Shown here: positions 7,865 to 14,013 of the stretch, piece by piece
How positions within the stretch are numbered: position 1 is the stretch's first letter
Layout: each line of letters begins with the position of its first letter
NCBI GenBank assembly: GCA_016800925.1
Contig: JABCPU010001173.1
Location: forward strand, 1 to 14,013
From: Suillus spraguei
Taxonomy: Eukaryota; Basidiomycota; Agaricomycetes; Boletales; Suillaceae
DNA length: 14,013 bases
Reading direction: 5' to 3'
Notes under the pieces: generated by a model
Database searches by the model: none
What the model saw: only the letters and a program-made list of their open reading frames with translations
What the model was told of the DNA's origin: nothing
Translations under genes and position numbers: made by a program

Positions 7865-7950
7865 GTCCATTCCGCACTGAAAAACGAGTCGTTGTCAGTG
7901 CGCATACAATGATCTATGCAAGTGTCGATCGTACCAGAGGTTTGTGACAT
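7865..7950 (-). pseudogene. Short inward-facing ORF start from the right end of the inverted-repeat element
   Basis: An ATG at 7950 opens a frame beginning MSQTSGTIDTC, which runs leftward 28 codons to the hAT target duplication. Its position, near the right inverted repeat and pointing towards the transposase remnant, is where a PIF/Harbinger element carries its Myb/SANT-type partner. The sequence itself is too short to show that domain. If the hAT element is removed it reads on into the left half and stops quickly, as expected at a deletion junction. Confidence 0.25.
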
Positions 7951-7990
7951 CGTCGCGGTGTTTGAAAGTGCGTTTAGAACATGATTTGAA

Positions 7991-8022
7991 TCTAGAAGGG
8001 GGGTAGGTACCCCCCTTCTAGA
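7991..8022. repeat. 15-bp perfect inverted repeat with GG spacer
   Basis: The arms tctagaaggggggta (7991-8005) and taccccccttctaga (8008-8022) are exact complements around a two-base centre. It lies inside the right end of the older inverted-repeat element, next to the inner inverted repeat, and includes TCTAGA words shared with that repeat. It would extrude as a cruciform or RNA hairpin. Confidence 0.9.
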
Positions 8023-8162
8023 TACCAATCTAGAACTGGGTCAGTTTGACGTGCGGACTTACAAAAGACTGACATTTGACAGCGGCACGTCGGCACAAGA
8101 CGTTTAGAACATAGATTTAGATTTAGAACAGCGTTCTAAACGCTGCGGGAAGTCATCCACTT

Positions 8163-8630
8163 AAACTTTGAAGTCCATTGGTGTCTTATAAGCGCTTCGG
8201 TGGCTTCGGCAGCCCAAATGGAGTCTCACCGGTCGGCTATTTTGTTTGGCTTCAGGCACAGTGGAACTTGACATGTCTTGAACTTGACATCGTAAGAATT
8301 GAGCACGCCTTCATCATTGGAAACACTTTCTCGCTATTCTGAAAAATGAATATCTCGGCTGTTTGATTCTCTTGGATGCCATTTTAATAGATTTTACACA
8401 GTGCGCTACGAATTAATCCGAATTTTCATGCTTTTATCACCTATTTGTCACATTTGTCACGTGAGGTTCATCGATTCTCGATGCCCTCTACCTTAGGACA
8501 TGGCGTGCTTCTATTCTAACATCTCTTGAGTCTTTTCGCCTCGTACCACTACCTCTGGCACCCGGCTCTAATTTTTAGTCACTTCTTTTCGTTTCACTTC
8601 TACTCAGTCTTGCAATAACAAACTCTCATT
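8163..8630 (+). other. Spacer and probable 5-prime region of the 8631 ORF
   Basis: No gene is seen. There is a short direct repeat gaacttgacat (8264-8274 and 8280-8290) and a CACGTG E-box word at 8459-8464. From about 8570 the plus strand becomes C/T-rich (cttcttttcgtttcacttct), a common look for fungal promoters and 5-prime leaders. The role is inferred only from composition. Confidence 0.35.
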
Positions 8631-9089
8631 ATGGTTAACTCCAATCCCCCTATCGGCAGAGTCTCCCTTTCCGCGACCAAATTATCGCCGAGAACGCAAA
8701 ACATTACTACGCGTAACCAGGCGCGTCAAACGCGTCGCAACCAAGGCGAAATTAATGTAGAGAATGACGAGTCTCTCCTCGTCGTTCCTCCTCCCTTCAC
8801 TAACGTCCCCACTAATCATCATTTGACTAGTAATACCACAGCCATTGCTTCCCCCTCCTCCAATACTTCCTCTATTGCTACAACTAATGTTACAGCTACA
8901 TCCTTACAAGTACCTACTGTACCTAATGTTCCCTTCCTATATCCTCACCAAGACCCAATACACCGACACCCACCACAGGAATCAATGTGCCTAGCATGCT
9001 CGCCGCCTTTCAGAAATTATCACCATCCAAAAAATTATCATTCCAATGAATGCAGCCTTAGCTTCCTCCGCAACTGCCACTTCTGTTAA
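8631..9089 (+). CDS. Hypothetical S/T/N/P-rich ORF, possibly the first exon of a damaged gene
   Basis: I do not recognise it. ATG 8631 follows a pyrimidine-rich leader and has A at -3. The frame opens with MVNSNPPIGRVSLSATKLSP, has a basic patch (TTRNQARQTRRNQG), and then becomes Thr/Asn/Ser/Pro-rich and disordered-looking. Past about 8935 the coding look moves to another frame (TPTTGINVPSMLAAFQKLSP), and past about 9045 to a third (NAALASSATATSVNTSTP), so the C-terminal 50 residues of the listed frame are doubtful. Either introns I could not place or indels separate these blocks. A further coding-like block, KFTFDAYQLHSAHLASLSQE, lies at about 9220-9290. They could be the upstream part of the gene at 9408, or remnants of a separate low-complexity protein. 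No domain is visible. Confidence 0.3.
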   Translation: MVNSNPPIGRVSLSATKLSPRTQNITTRNQARQTRRNQGEINVENDESLLVVPPPFTNVPTNHHLTSNTTAIASPSSNTSSIATTNVTATSLQVPTVPNVPFLYPHQDPIHRHPPQESMCLACSPPFRNYHHPKNYHSNECSLSFLRNCHFC

Positions 9090-9344
9090 CACCTCCACTC
9101 CCAACACTAGTTCATCACCCCTCATCTTTATGTTTGACGTCACCACGACTCGATGGCGATGATTATTATCATCATCATGGCATACGCCGAGTAGCCATCT
9201 GGTTGTTAAAAGGTGAACTTGAAATTCACTTTTGATGCTTACCAGCTGCATAGCGCTCATTTAGCCTCGCTGTCCCAGGAGATAGGGGCACAATTAGGTA
9301 AGCATGTTCAGGTACCAATCGTTTGCATCGTGTACTCAATGTGG

Positions 9345-9354
9345 TATTTATATA
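9345..9354 (+). promoter_or_regulatory. TATA-like box upstream of the five-exon gene
   Basis: TATTTATATA lies 54 bp before ATG 9408 and is followed by a C/T-rich run (tttgccctttgcctttgctcttcct), the usual fungal promoter order. Position and composition are the only support. Confidence 0.4.
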
Positions 9355-9407
9355 GTTTGCCCTTTGCCTTTGCTCTTCCTCAGGCTGTCTTTAATATCCG
9401 TCGCACC

Positions 9408-11202
9408 ATGTCAACCCTACCCCCAAACACATTGTCTACCTCTTCCTCCTTCCATTCAACTCCTGCCTCGTACAAAAAGGAGTCAACACCTTGGAGATCG
9501 TCCAGATTGCGCGAACTTGAACCACTGGCAGTGGCGGAGGGTAACTTTGCGGCTCGAGTAATCAACATCAAAACTCCTCCACCGAGGGCACAGCATACCG
9601 CTGCCCTTGCTACTGCTACGAGCACATCAGATCGGTTGAGTTGGTTGCTGGATAGTTTTAGTCATTTTGCCCGCAAATCCTGCATTTCAACATCAGGTAC
9701 GTATTTACTAATCTGAACACACAAATCAGCTGATACTACTTGAAGGTGAACGTATATGCAAGACGGTACTCATTTTTATCGGGAAGTCAGTTCGTAAGGC
9801 AGAGTGTGCAGTAAGCGCCTTCTTTTTACTACTCATAGTGGTGTCGATTTCATCATGATTTGTCCCAGGAATTTCCCGGTATCAGACCTGAAGAATATGA
9901 AATATTAGCACGCTTTCTCGAGGAGAGCGGGCTGAAACCAAAGTGAGTCTGAGTCTGACCGTTACTAATCGGTTCTTACGTTGCACGCAGATTGAGTTAC
10001 CTTGCCGAAGAATATATCTTAATAGTAGAAATGCCGTCCGCCGTACATGAGGCTCCATTGGTTCCGTTTCACGTCGCATTTACATGTTTCTTCCAGTCTA
10101 TCGACTTCGACAGTTCATTACTCAATGTATGCGTCTTGAGCAACATTGAGGCATCCTCGACCAACCCCGTTATTCCAGATATGCGAGTTTCAATCCAAGA
10201 CATGTCTGACACCAAAAGGACAGTCCACGTCTCCGTCCTGGGGGAGACTGCTTTGTCACAAAATCGACAAACATTATTGAAGAAGTTCAGGAACGCAATA
10301 AAACTGAACCCCGGTCTATTGATGGCGATCATGGCCGAGGTTGACGAAACCACAGGGTATCGTTCGCCCAAGAAGAAGTCGCGTGCGATGGCTATGTTGC
10401 GGGAGACGTTGCCACGCTCAGCAGACGATTTCAATGACGCTATAGGCACACTACCGGCCCTCAACAACCCGATTAAGGTTGAGGGTCATACGTGGTGCTC
10501 AATACGTTCAGTTCAGTTTAAAGTATGGGTGCGTGGGGAGACACCCATTGATATTGATACGACAGATAAGGACTTTGTTGCGTGCGGGGTACTTATTTAC
10601 TTTTTGTGCTCTGATAGGTGACTAACTCGTATTTGTTATAGACTTTGTATCCCGTAGAAGACATGGCTGCGCTACACGCAATGATCCAGAAGGGCGTTCG
10701 CGCGATAAGGGAGCAGCTCATAAAGCTGTATCAGGACATTAACCCTCATGCCGATGCCAATTCCATGCGAGTACCCCCCTTCATCCTCCACAACAGGGCA
10801 ATTGCGACCAAGATTGCGGGGGCTATGTCCGAAACAGCCCACCGCCGCTACATGGCTTGGTATACGGAGCAGCGTGTAATCGAACTTGCAAAGCACGATA
10901 CCTTTGCCGCACAAATGTACTCAAAAGAACTTCCAGTGTTTCACATGGTACTTCGACCGCGCCTCAAGCGCGGAAGTGGGACTCGGGGCCATGCTTCGAG
11001 CCTTCACAGTGATCGTGCACAGATCGACTCAATCGAGAATGCACCTGAGAAATCCGAGCCGCATGACATGCAGACTTTCCACATATCGCTCCAATCAATA
11101 GCCAAGCCTAAGCGTGGAGGCGGGACTAAGGGGCGTGGAGGCGGGACTAAGGGGCGTGCTCCTGCGAGTCGTGGTCACGGTGGTGCGCCGCGCCGTCGCT
11201 GA
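9408..11202 (+). CDS. Uncharacterised 528-residue protein with Gly/Arg/Lys-rich tail (five exons)
   Basis: No function is assigned. Exons are 9408-9696, 9746-9810, 9869-9942, 9991-10588 and 10642-11202. Introns are 49, 58, 48 and 53 nt, all GT..AG. The coding sum is 1587 nt, exactly 529 codons, and every junction keeps frame. ATG 9408 has ACC before it. Residues 1-100 are Ser/Thr/Pro-rich. The core (about 97-390) is folded-looking, with PGIRPEEYEILARFLEESG, VMP-like MPSAVHEAPLVPFHVAF, PDMRVSI (Asp206) and VSVLGETALSQN (Glu228). A hydrophobic strand, PGLLMAIMAEVDE, follows. The PD...GE.A.SQ layout recalls a family of uncharacterised agaricomycete proteins and loosely the PD-(D/E)XK nuclease fold, but the expected Lys after Glu is absent, so this is speculation. 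The tail holds two RGGGTKG repeats and ends GGAPRRR, which suggests nucleic-acid binding. It is the only undamaged gene here and lies between transposons, with no sign of secretion. Confidence 0.68.
11113..11154 (+). repeat. Two exact tandem copies of a 21-bp coding repeat
   Basis: The unit cgtggaggcgggactaagggg occurs at 11113-11133 and again at 11134-11154. Each copy encodes RGGGTKG in the basic tail of the five-exon protein. Being a multiple of three, the copy number can change without breaking the frame. Confidence 0.88.
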
Positions 11203-11433
11203 GGGTGGTACCATTCCGCATCACGTTGCCACCATTACTAGTATTCAGTGATTGATCATCTTACTGATAACCTGTTTCGCATTTTCACTATAGTTGGTAA
11301 CTAGTAATGTAGTAAGTATTTCAAGCGCCTTTGGACATTTACCATTATGGTGGACAATAGGTTACGGATTTGCTACGACGTATTGTGAAGTCCAATCAAT
11401 GTTTGTTCTATTTGCACCTGGCTATCCCAATTA
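11203..11433. other. Spacer between the five-exon gene and the PIF/Harbinger element
   Basis: This is the 3-prime flank of the gene that ends at 11202 and the target DNA of the next transposon. No ORF, RNA gene or clear repeat is seen. Confidence 0.5.
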
Positions 11434-11800
11434 GAGCCTGTTCGGAAACCACCGTTTAGCCAACATTTCACAAAATTGAACTCGTGCGAAAGATTCGCGC
11501 TTGAGATCGGAGATTGAAACCAACACTGCGACCTACAGTCTTATCACCACGGCATATGTCAGTGTCCCCCTGCTACAATTCATTATAGATCACCAGGCTA
11601 TTCAATTCACAAGAGATCGTCAACGGCTCACTGCACTCATTACAAATCCTCGACCGGAAGTTCAGGACCGTCTCATCAAATGCATGGTGCTGGTTATCAG
11701 TATCGTAGTCGCTGCAACCCAGGGTATATTGCAGACTATGTATTCCAAAGATCCAGAGCCATACCACACTTCTGCCCTCTCTGGGCAGGATTGGGTTCAT

Positions 11801-12067
11801 CAGGAAATTCACACATTCCTTGACGTGCTTAATCAGCTTAACTCACTTATCTCAAAACTTGTTTGCTCTCTCTCACATCATTCACCTGGCATATCTTATA
11901 TTTTTTGAGTGCGAAATACAATAAAACATGTATATTAATATATCTCAACTTTTTTTTTCTGAATTCATTCACATTGAAATTTTGGACAAGTAGATTCAAT
12001 TTCACCAAGGCAGTTAAGTGTAAATAAGTCCGCATAAGGGCACGTTAAGGAATGTGCGAATTTCCTG
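11801..12067. mobile_element. MITE-like insertion (267 bp) inside the transposase gene
   Basis: The left end CAGGAAATTCACACATTCCT and the complement of the right end CAGGAAATTCGCACATTCCT match at 19 of 20 positions, and similarity continues through T(G/A)ACGTGC. The interior is AT-rich, has a nine-T run and no credible ORF. The dinucleotide AT flanks both sides (11799-11800 and 12068-12069). Removing the element and one AT makes the transposase read straight through from QDWVH to VIELLTGHP, which shows this is a later insertion. It has no GT..AG borders, so splicing would not remove it cleanly. Confidence 0.85.
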
Positions 12068-12928
12068 ATGTTATTGAGTTGCTCACTGGTCACCCAGAAT
12101 GTATCCGCTGTGAACTTGGCATGCATGCCAATGCCTTTGTGCAGCTTATCTCTGAGCTTCGTTCCATGGGTGAAACAGATTCAAAATTCGTCTCGCTTGA
12201 AGAACAACTCGCTATTTTTCTTTATACTTCTGTGACTGGCCTATCAATCAGGCATGTTGGTGAGAGATTCCAGCGTTCTAATGAAACAATTTCACGGTTG
12301 GTATCATTTTTATTTCCTAGACGTGTATTTAACTCTAGTGTGTAGATATTTTCGCAAGATGCTCTTCATTTTCTCCTCTGGTCCATTCTATTCAGCCTAT
12401 GTCCAGTTTCCTGATGGTTCAATCCCTCGCAAAATCCGGAGAAATCCCAAGTGGTGGCCCTTTTTTAAAGGCGCCATCGGAGCGCTCGATGGTAGTCACA
12501 TTCATGCGACACCCCGAGCTGCTGAACGCGCTGTGTATCACAACAGGAAGGGGTTCTTATCGCAAAATTGCCTCTTTGCCTGTGATTTTGACTTCAAATT
12601 CACTTATGCGCTCACTGGTTGGGAAGGCTCGGCGACGGATGCATGTGTTTATGAGGATGCCTGCGCTCATGACTTTCAAGTTCCTCCACGAAAGTATTTT
12701 CTCACAGATGCAGGTTATCCATTACATCCTGGGCTACTTGTGCCATATAGAGGTGTCCGTTATCACCTGGCTGAATGGGGTCGCGCAAACACTAGGTAAG
12801 TTCTTCTTTGATTTGGTTCTGGGCATTTTGGAACTTATCCTAAACCCTACAGGCCTGCAAATAAAGAGGAACTATTTAACCTACGACATGCATCAGCACA
12901 AAACATTATCGAGCGCATCTTCGGCATC

Positions 12929-12942
12929 TTGAAAGTTGAAAC
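12929..12942 (+). repeat. 7-bp tandem duplication causing the transposase frameshift
   Basis: TTGAAAG (12929-12935) is followed by TTGAAAC (12936-12942). Dropping seven bases here would place RRFRIL directly after FGILK, the order seen in the family. It lies just after the catalytic Glu block. Confidence 0.75.
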
Positions 12943-13335
12943 GTCGTTTCCGGATCCTATTATTGTCGCCCGCATATGCTATGGGCATACAGGCCCGCAT
13001 TCCTGCTGCACTATGTGTCATCCATAACTTCCCCATCAATGACAATGACAACAATGACAATGACTATGACGATGAAGATTGGCGTGGTGGCTATTTTGGT
13101 GATAATGTTGAAGAAGATGACGTTGCAGCTATTGAAGAGGATGATGAACTTGAATATCGTCAAGGATCTGCGATGCGGGATCGCATTGCATCAGCGATGT
13201 GGGATCATTATCAGCGTATCTCACTAGAGCATGCCTTTTAAGGGATCGATCTTGATGATGAAGAGGATGAGGACATCGGGGATGAATATATTGATGAGGA
13301 TGAGGAAGTTGTTGACGAGATTGCATTTGAATAAC

Positions 13336-13511
13336 TCATAGCGTTTCATTTGGTATCACTTGTAGTCTTTGAAATGAACGAGGAAACAAACTTGATTGCG
13401 ACAATTGTACTGTACATCAAAGCAAAGAGCAGGACATTGAGAACGATGATGAGATGATGAGCAATGAGCGACAAAATATCTTTGGAGTTAGGACAACATA
13501 ACACCCGACCC
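13336..13511. other. Convergent spacer between transposase and partner gene
   Basis: This lies between the two stop codons of the facing genes of the PIF/Harbinger element. No ORF or RNA gene is seen. It presumably holds both polyadenylation regions, though no clear signal was identified. Confidence 0.4.
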
Positions 13512-14013
13512 CTATCCATTATTGTGTGCCATCAAACGATCTACAAACGCACACCGGGTTTGCTTGTCTGTAAGGGAGACATAGAACTTCAGGAAATGCT
13601 CATTGTCCTTCCCACCAATGATTGTCATCAGTGAAGCCTGCTGCTCAAGAGACATATCGTCATCCTCAGTTTGCAACATAGTAATGGCACACTCCACCAA
13701 GTTCATGGCAGTCTCCTGCTCCTTGTTGGCACCACCCATGATGAAATTCTCAAAGACATCAGTCAAGCGGTTGACAGTGCCTTGCATTCCCATCACAGCG
13801 ACAGCGGGACTGATCTTGGCTGCCTGGGTTACACTGCTCATCTTGGCTGCATTGCTCATCCTCTTTGAGACATGAGTCCCACCCTGCGAACGTGATTTTT
13901 TGGATGGGGGGGGGGGGCAGACACCAATGTAGTGGAGACTGGTTCAGCCCGAAGACTTGTGAGTTGTTGGGAAAGTTGACGTGAATGATGTGGTCTCCAC
14001 ATCATCAAGGCAG
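13512..14013 (-). CDS. Myb/SANT-type partner protein of PIF/Harbinger, C-terminal part (cut by window edge)
   Basis: PIF/Harbinger elements encode a second DNA-binding protein that helps the transposase enter the nucleus and bind the ends. The minus-strand frame ends at TAG 13512. From the in-frame Met at 13859 it gives a helical segment, MQGTVNRLTDVFENFIMGG, then AMNLVECAITMLQTEDDDMSLEQQ and FLKFYVSLTDKQTRCAFVDRLM. This resembles the C-terminal helical region I associate with the fungal Myb/SANT-like partner. The DNA-binding domain itself would lie further right. Upstream the frame runs through PSKKSRSQGGTHVSKRM into a 12-nt C run (13906-13917, G on plus). Beyond it another frame (SLRAEPVSTTLVSAPPP) reads better, so there may be a frameshift or a length error in the run. 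The convergent layout with the transposase supports the call. Confidence 0.55.
13906..13917. repeat. 12-nt G homopolymer
   Basis: An uninterrupted run of 12 G on plus (C on the coding minus strand) lies within the partner gene. Its length decides which upstream frame joins the downstream one. Such runs are both mutable and error-prone to sequence. Confidence 0.9.

Larger units (their letters stand above)
5752..8162. mobile_element. Inverted-repeat DNA element (deleted PIF/Harbinger-like), interrupted by hAT
   Basis: The left end (from about 5752) reads TGACTTCCCGCAGCATTTAG. The reverse complement of the right end (to about 8157) reads TGACTTCCCGCAGCGTTTAG, and both continue to GTTCTAAATCT. 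A second, inner pair of inverted repeats is tctagatttgaatacatgttctaaac (5867-5892) against the complement of 7972-7996. Without the later hAT insertion the unit is about 750 bp. It holds the start of a plus-strand frame that resembles a PIF/Harbinger transposase and the start of a minus-strand frame that faces it. I read it as an internally deleted copy of a two-gene element. Exact ends and a target duplication could not be fixed: similarity fades outside TGG(G/A)TGACTT, and no matching 3-bp pair is obvious. Confidence 0.6.
11501..13335 (+). pseudogene. PIF/Harbinger (HARBI1-like, DDE_Tnp_4) transposase, disrupted
   Basis: The frame is open from at least 11501 (first ATG 11684) and contains SKDPEPYHTSALSGQDWVH. 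A MITE interrupts at 11800. Reading resumes at 12070 with VIELLTGHPECIRCELGM, then the helix-turn-helix-like VSLEEQLAIFLYTSVTGLS and GERFQRSNETISR. Introns are 12297-12345 (49 nt) and 12796-12852 (57 nt), both phase-consistent. The catalytic blocks are GAIGALDGSHI (first Asp), FLTDAGYPL (second Asp) and NIIERIFGILK (Glu), with NRKG, CDFDFKFTYALTGWEGSATD, PYRGVRYHLAEW and LFNLRHASAQ between. All three acidic residues survive. Right after the Glu block, TTGAAAG/TTGAAAC (12929-12942) is a 7-bp tandem duplication that shifts the frame. The natural C-terminus RRFRILLLSPAYAMGIQARIP to an Asp/Glu-rich tail is therefore out of frame. An acidic stretch continues past TAA 13239-13241 to TAA 13332-13334. 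Identification is secure. Confidence 0.9.
11434..14013 (+). mobile_element. PIF/Harbinger transposon, right end beyond window
   Basis: The element carries the two genes typical of the superfamily, a DDE_Tnp_4-type transposase on plus and a Myb/SANT-type partner on minus, arranged tail to tail. The left border is placed at GAGCCTGTTCGGAAACC (11434 on), which resembles superfamily TIRs of the GGGCCTGTT type. It is preceded by TTA (11431-11433), the usual 3-bp target. The matching right TIR, ending in the complement of that sequence plus TTA, should lie to the right of 14013, so the border is not proven. A 267-bp MITE-like insertion and a 7-bp duplication damage the transposase. The mobile unit looks non-autonomous unless other copies supply proteins. 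Confidence 0.72.

Noticed and set aside
9697..9729. 33-nt intron ending at AATCAG
   Set aside because: It is shorter than any other intron here. The acceptor at 9745 gives 49 nt and keeps the frame.
11801..11908. C-terminal extension of the transposase first exon (EIHTFLDVLNQLNS and on)
   Set aside because: These codons lie inside the MITE-like insertion. The true continuation is at 12070.
12052..12069. ATG at 12052 as the natural transposase start
   Set aside because: This ATG belongs to the right end of the insertion. The family N-terminus (EPYHTSALSGQ) is found upstream at 11740-11790.
12936..13241. A separate small gene starting near 12936 (KRRFRILLL)
   Set aside because: It is the C-terminus of the transposase displaced by the 7-bp duplication.
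1..14013. CRISPR arrays, bacterial operons, rRNA genes
   Set aside because: No regularly spaced direct repeats, ribosome-binding sites or rRNA-like sequence were seen. Spliced genes point to a eukaryote.

Overview
This window looks like repeat-rich nuclear DNA of a filamentous basidiomycete, probably an agaricomycete. Every intron I could place is 48-61 nt long with GT..AG borders, and many have a CTAAC, CTAAT or CTGAC branch-like site. The genes are separated by nested transposons. The species cannot be told from the sequence.

Layout. (1) 1-4434: a Ty1/copia LTR retrotransposon on the minus strand, cut by the left window edge. Its 5-prime LTR (3948-4434), a half-tRNA-iMet type primer-binding site, gag, protease, integrase, reverse transcriptase and RNase H can all be read, but stops and frameshifts break them. 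(2) 4435-5130: no gene, but two clear copies and one partial copy of a tRNA-Leu(CAA)-derived, SINE-like repeat. (3) 5125-5672, minus: a two-exon remnant of a Q/N/Y/H-rich protein. (4) about 5752-8162: an inverted-repeat element, probably an internally deleted PIF/Harbinger relative. A 1654-bp hAT element (6203-7856) sits inside it, with matching TIRs and an exact 8-bp target duplication. (5) 8163-9407: spacer and an S/T/N-rich coding-like stretch that switches frame. (6) 9408-11202, plus: an apparently intact five-exon gene for a 528-residue protein with no assigned function and a Gly/Arg/Lys-rich tail. (7) 11434-14013: a PIF/Harbinger element running off the right edge. It carries a DDE transposase on plus and a Myb/SANT-type partner on minus, facing each other. 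The transposase gene is broken by a 267-bp MITE-like insertion and by a 7-bp tandem duplication.

How the parts relate. Most of the window is mobile DNA in three nested or adjacent layers. The copia element, hAT element and both PIF-type units are each visibly damaged, so none looks autonomous here. The gene at 9408-11202 is the only one with a full-length frame across all predicted splice junctions. All intron and domain calls come from reading by eye. No database search was run, so family names rest on recognised motifs.
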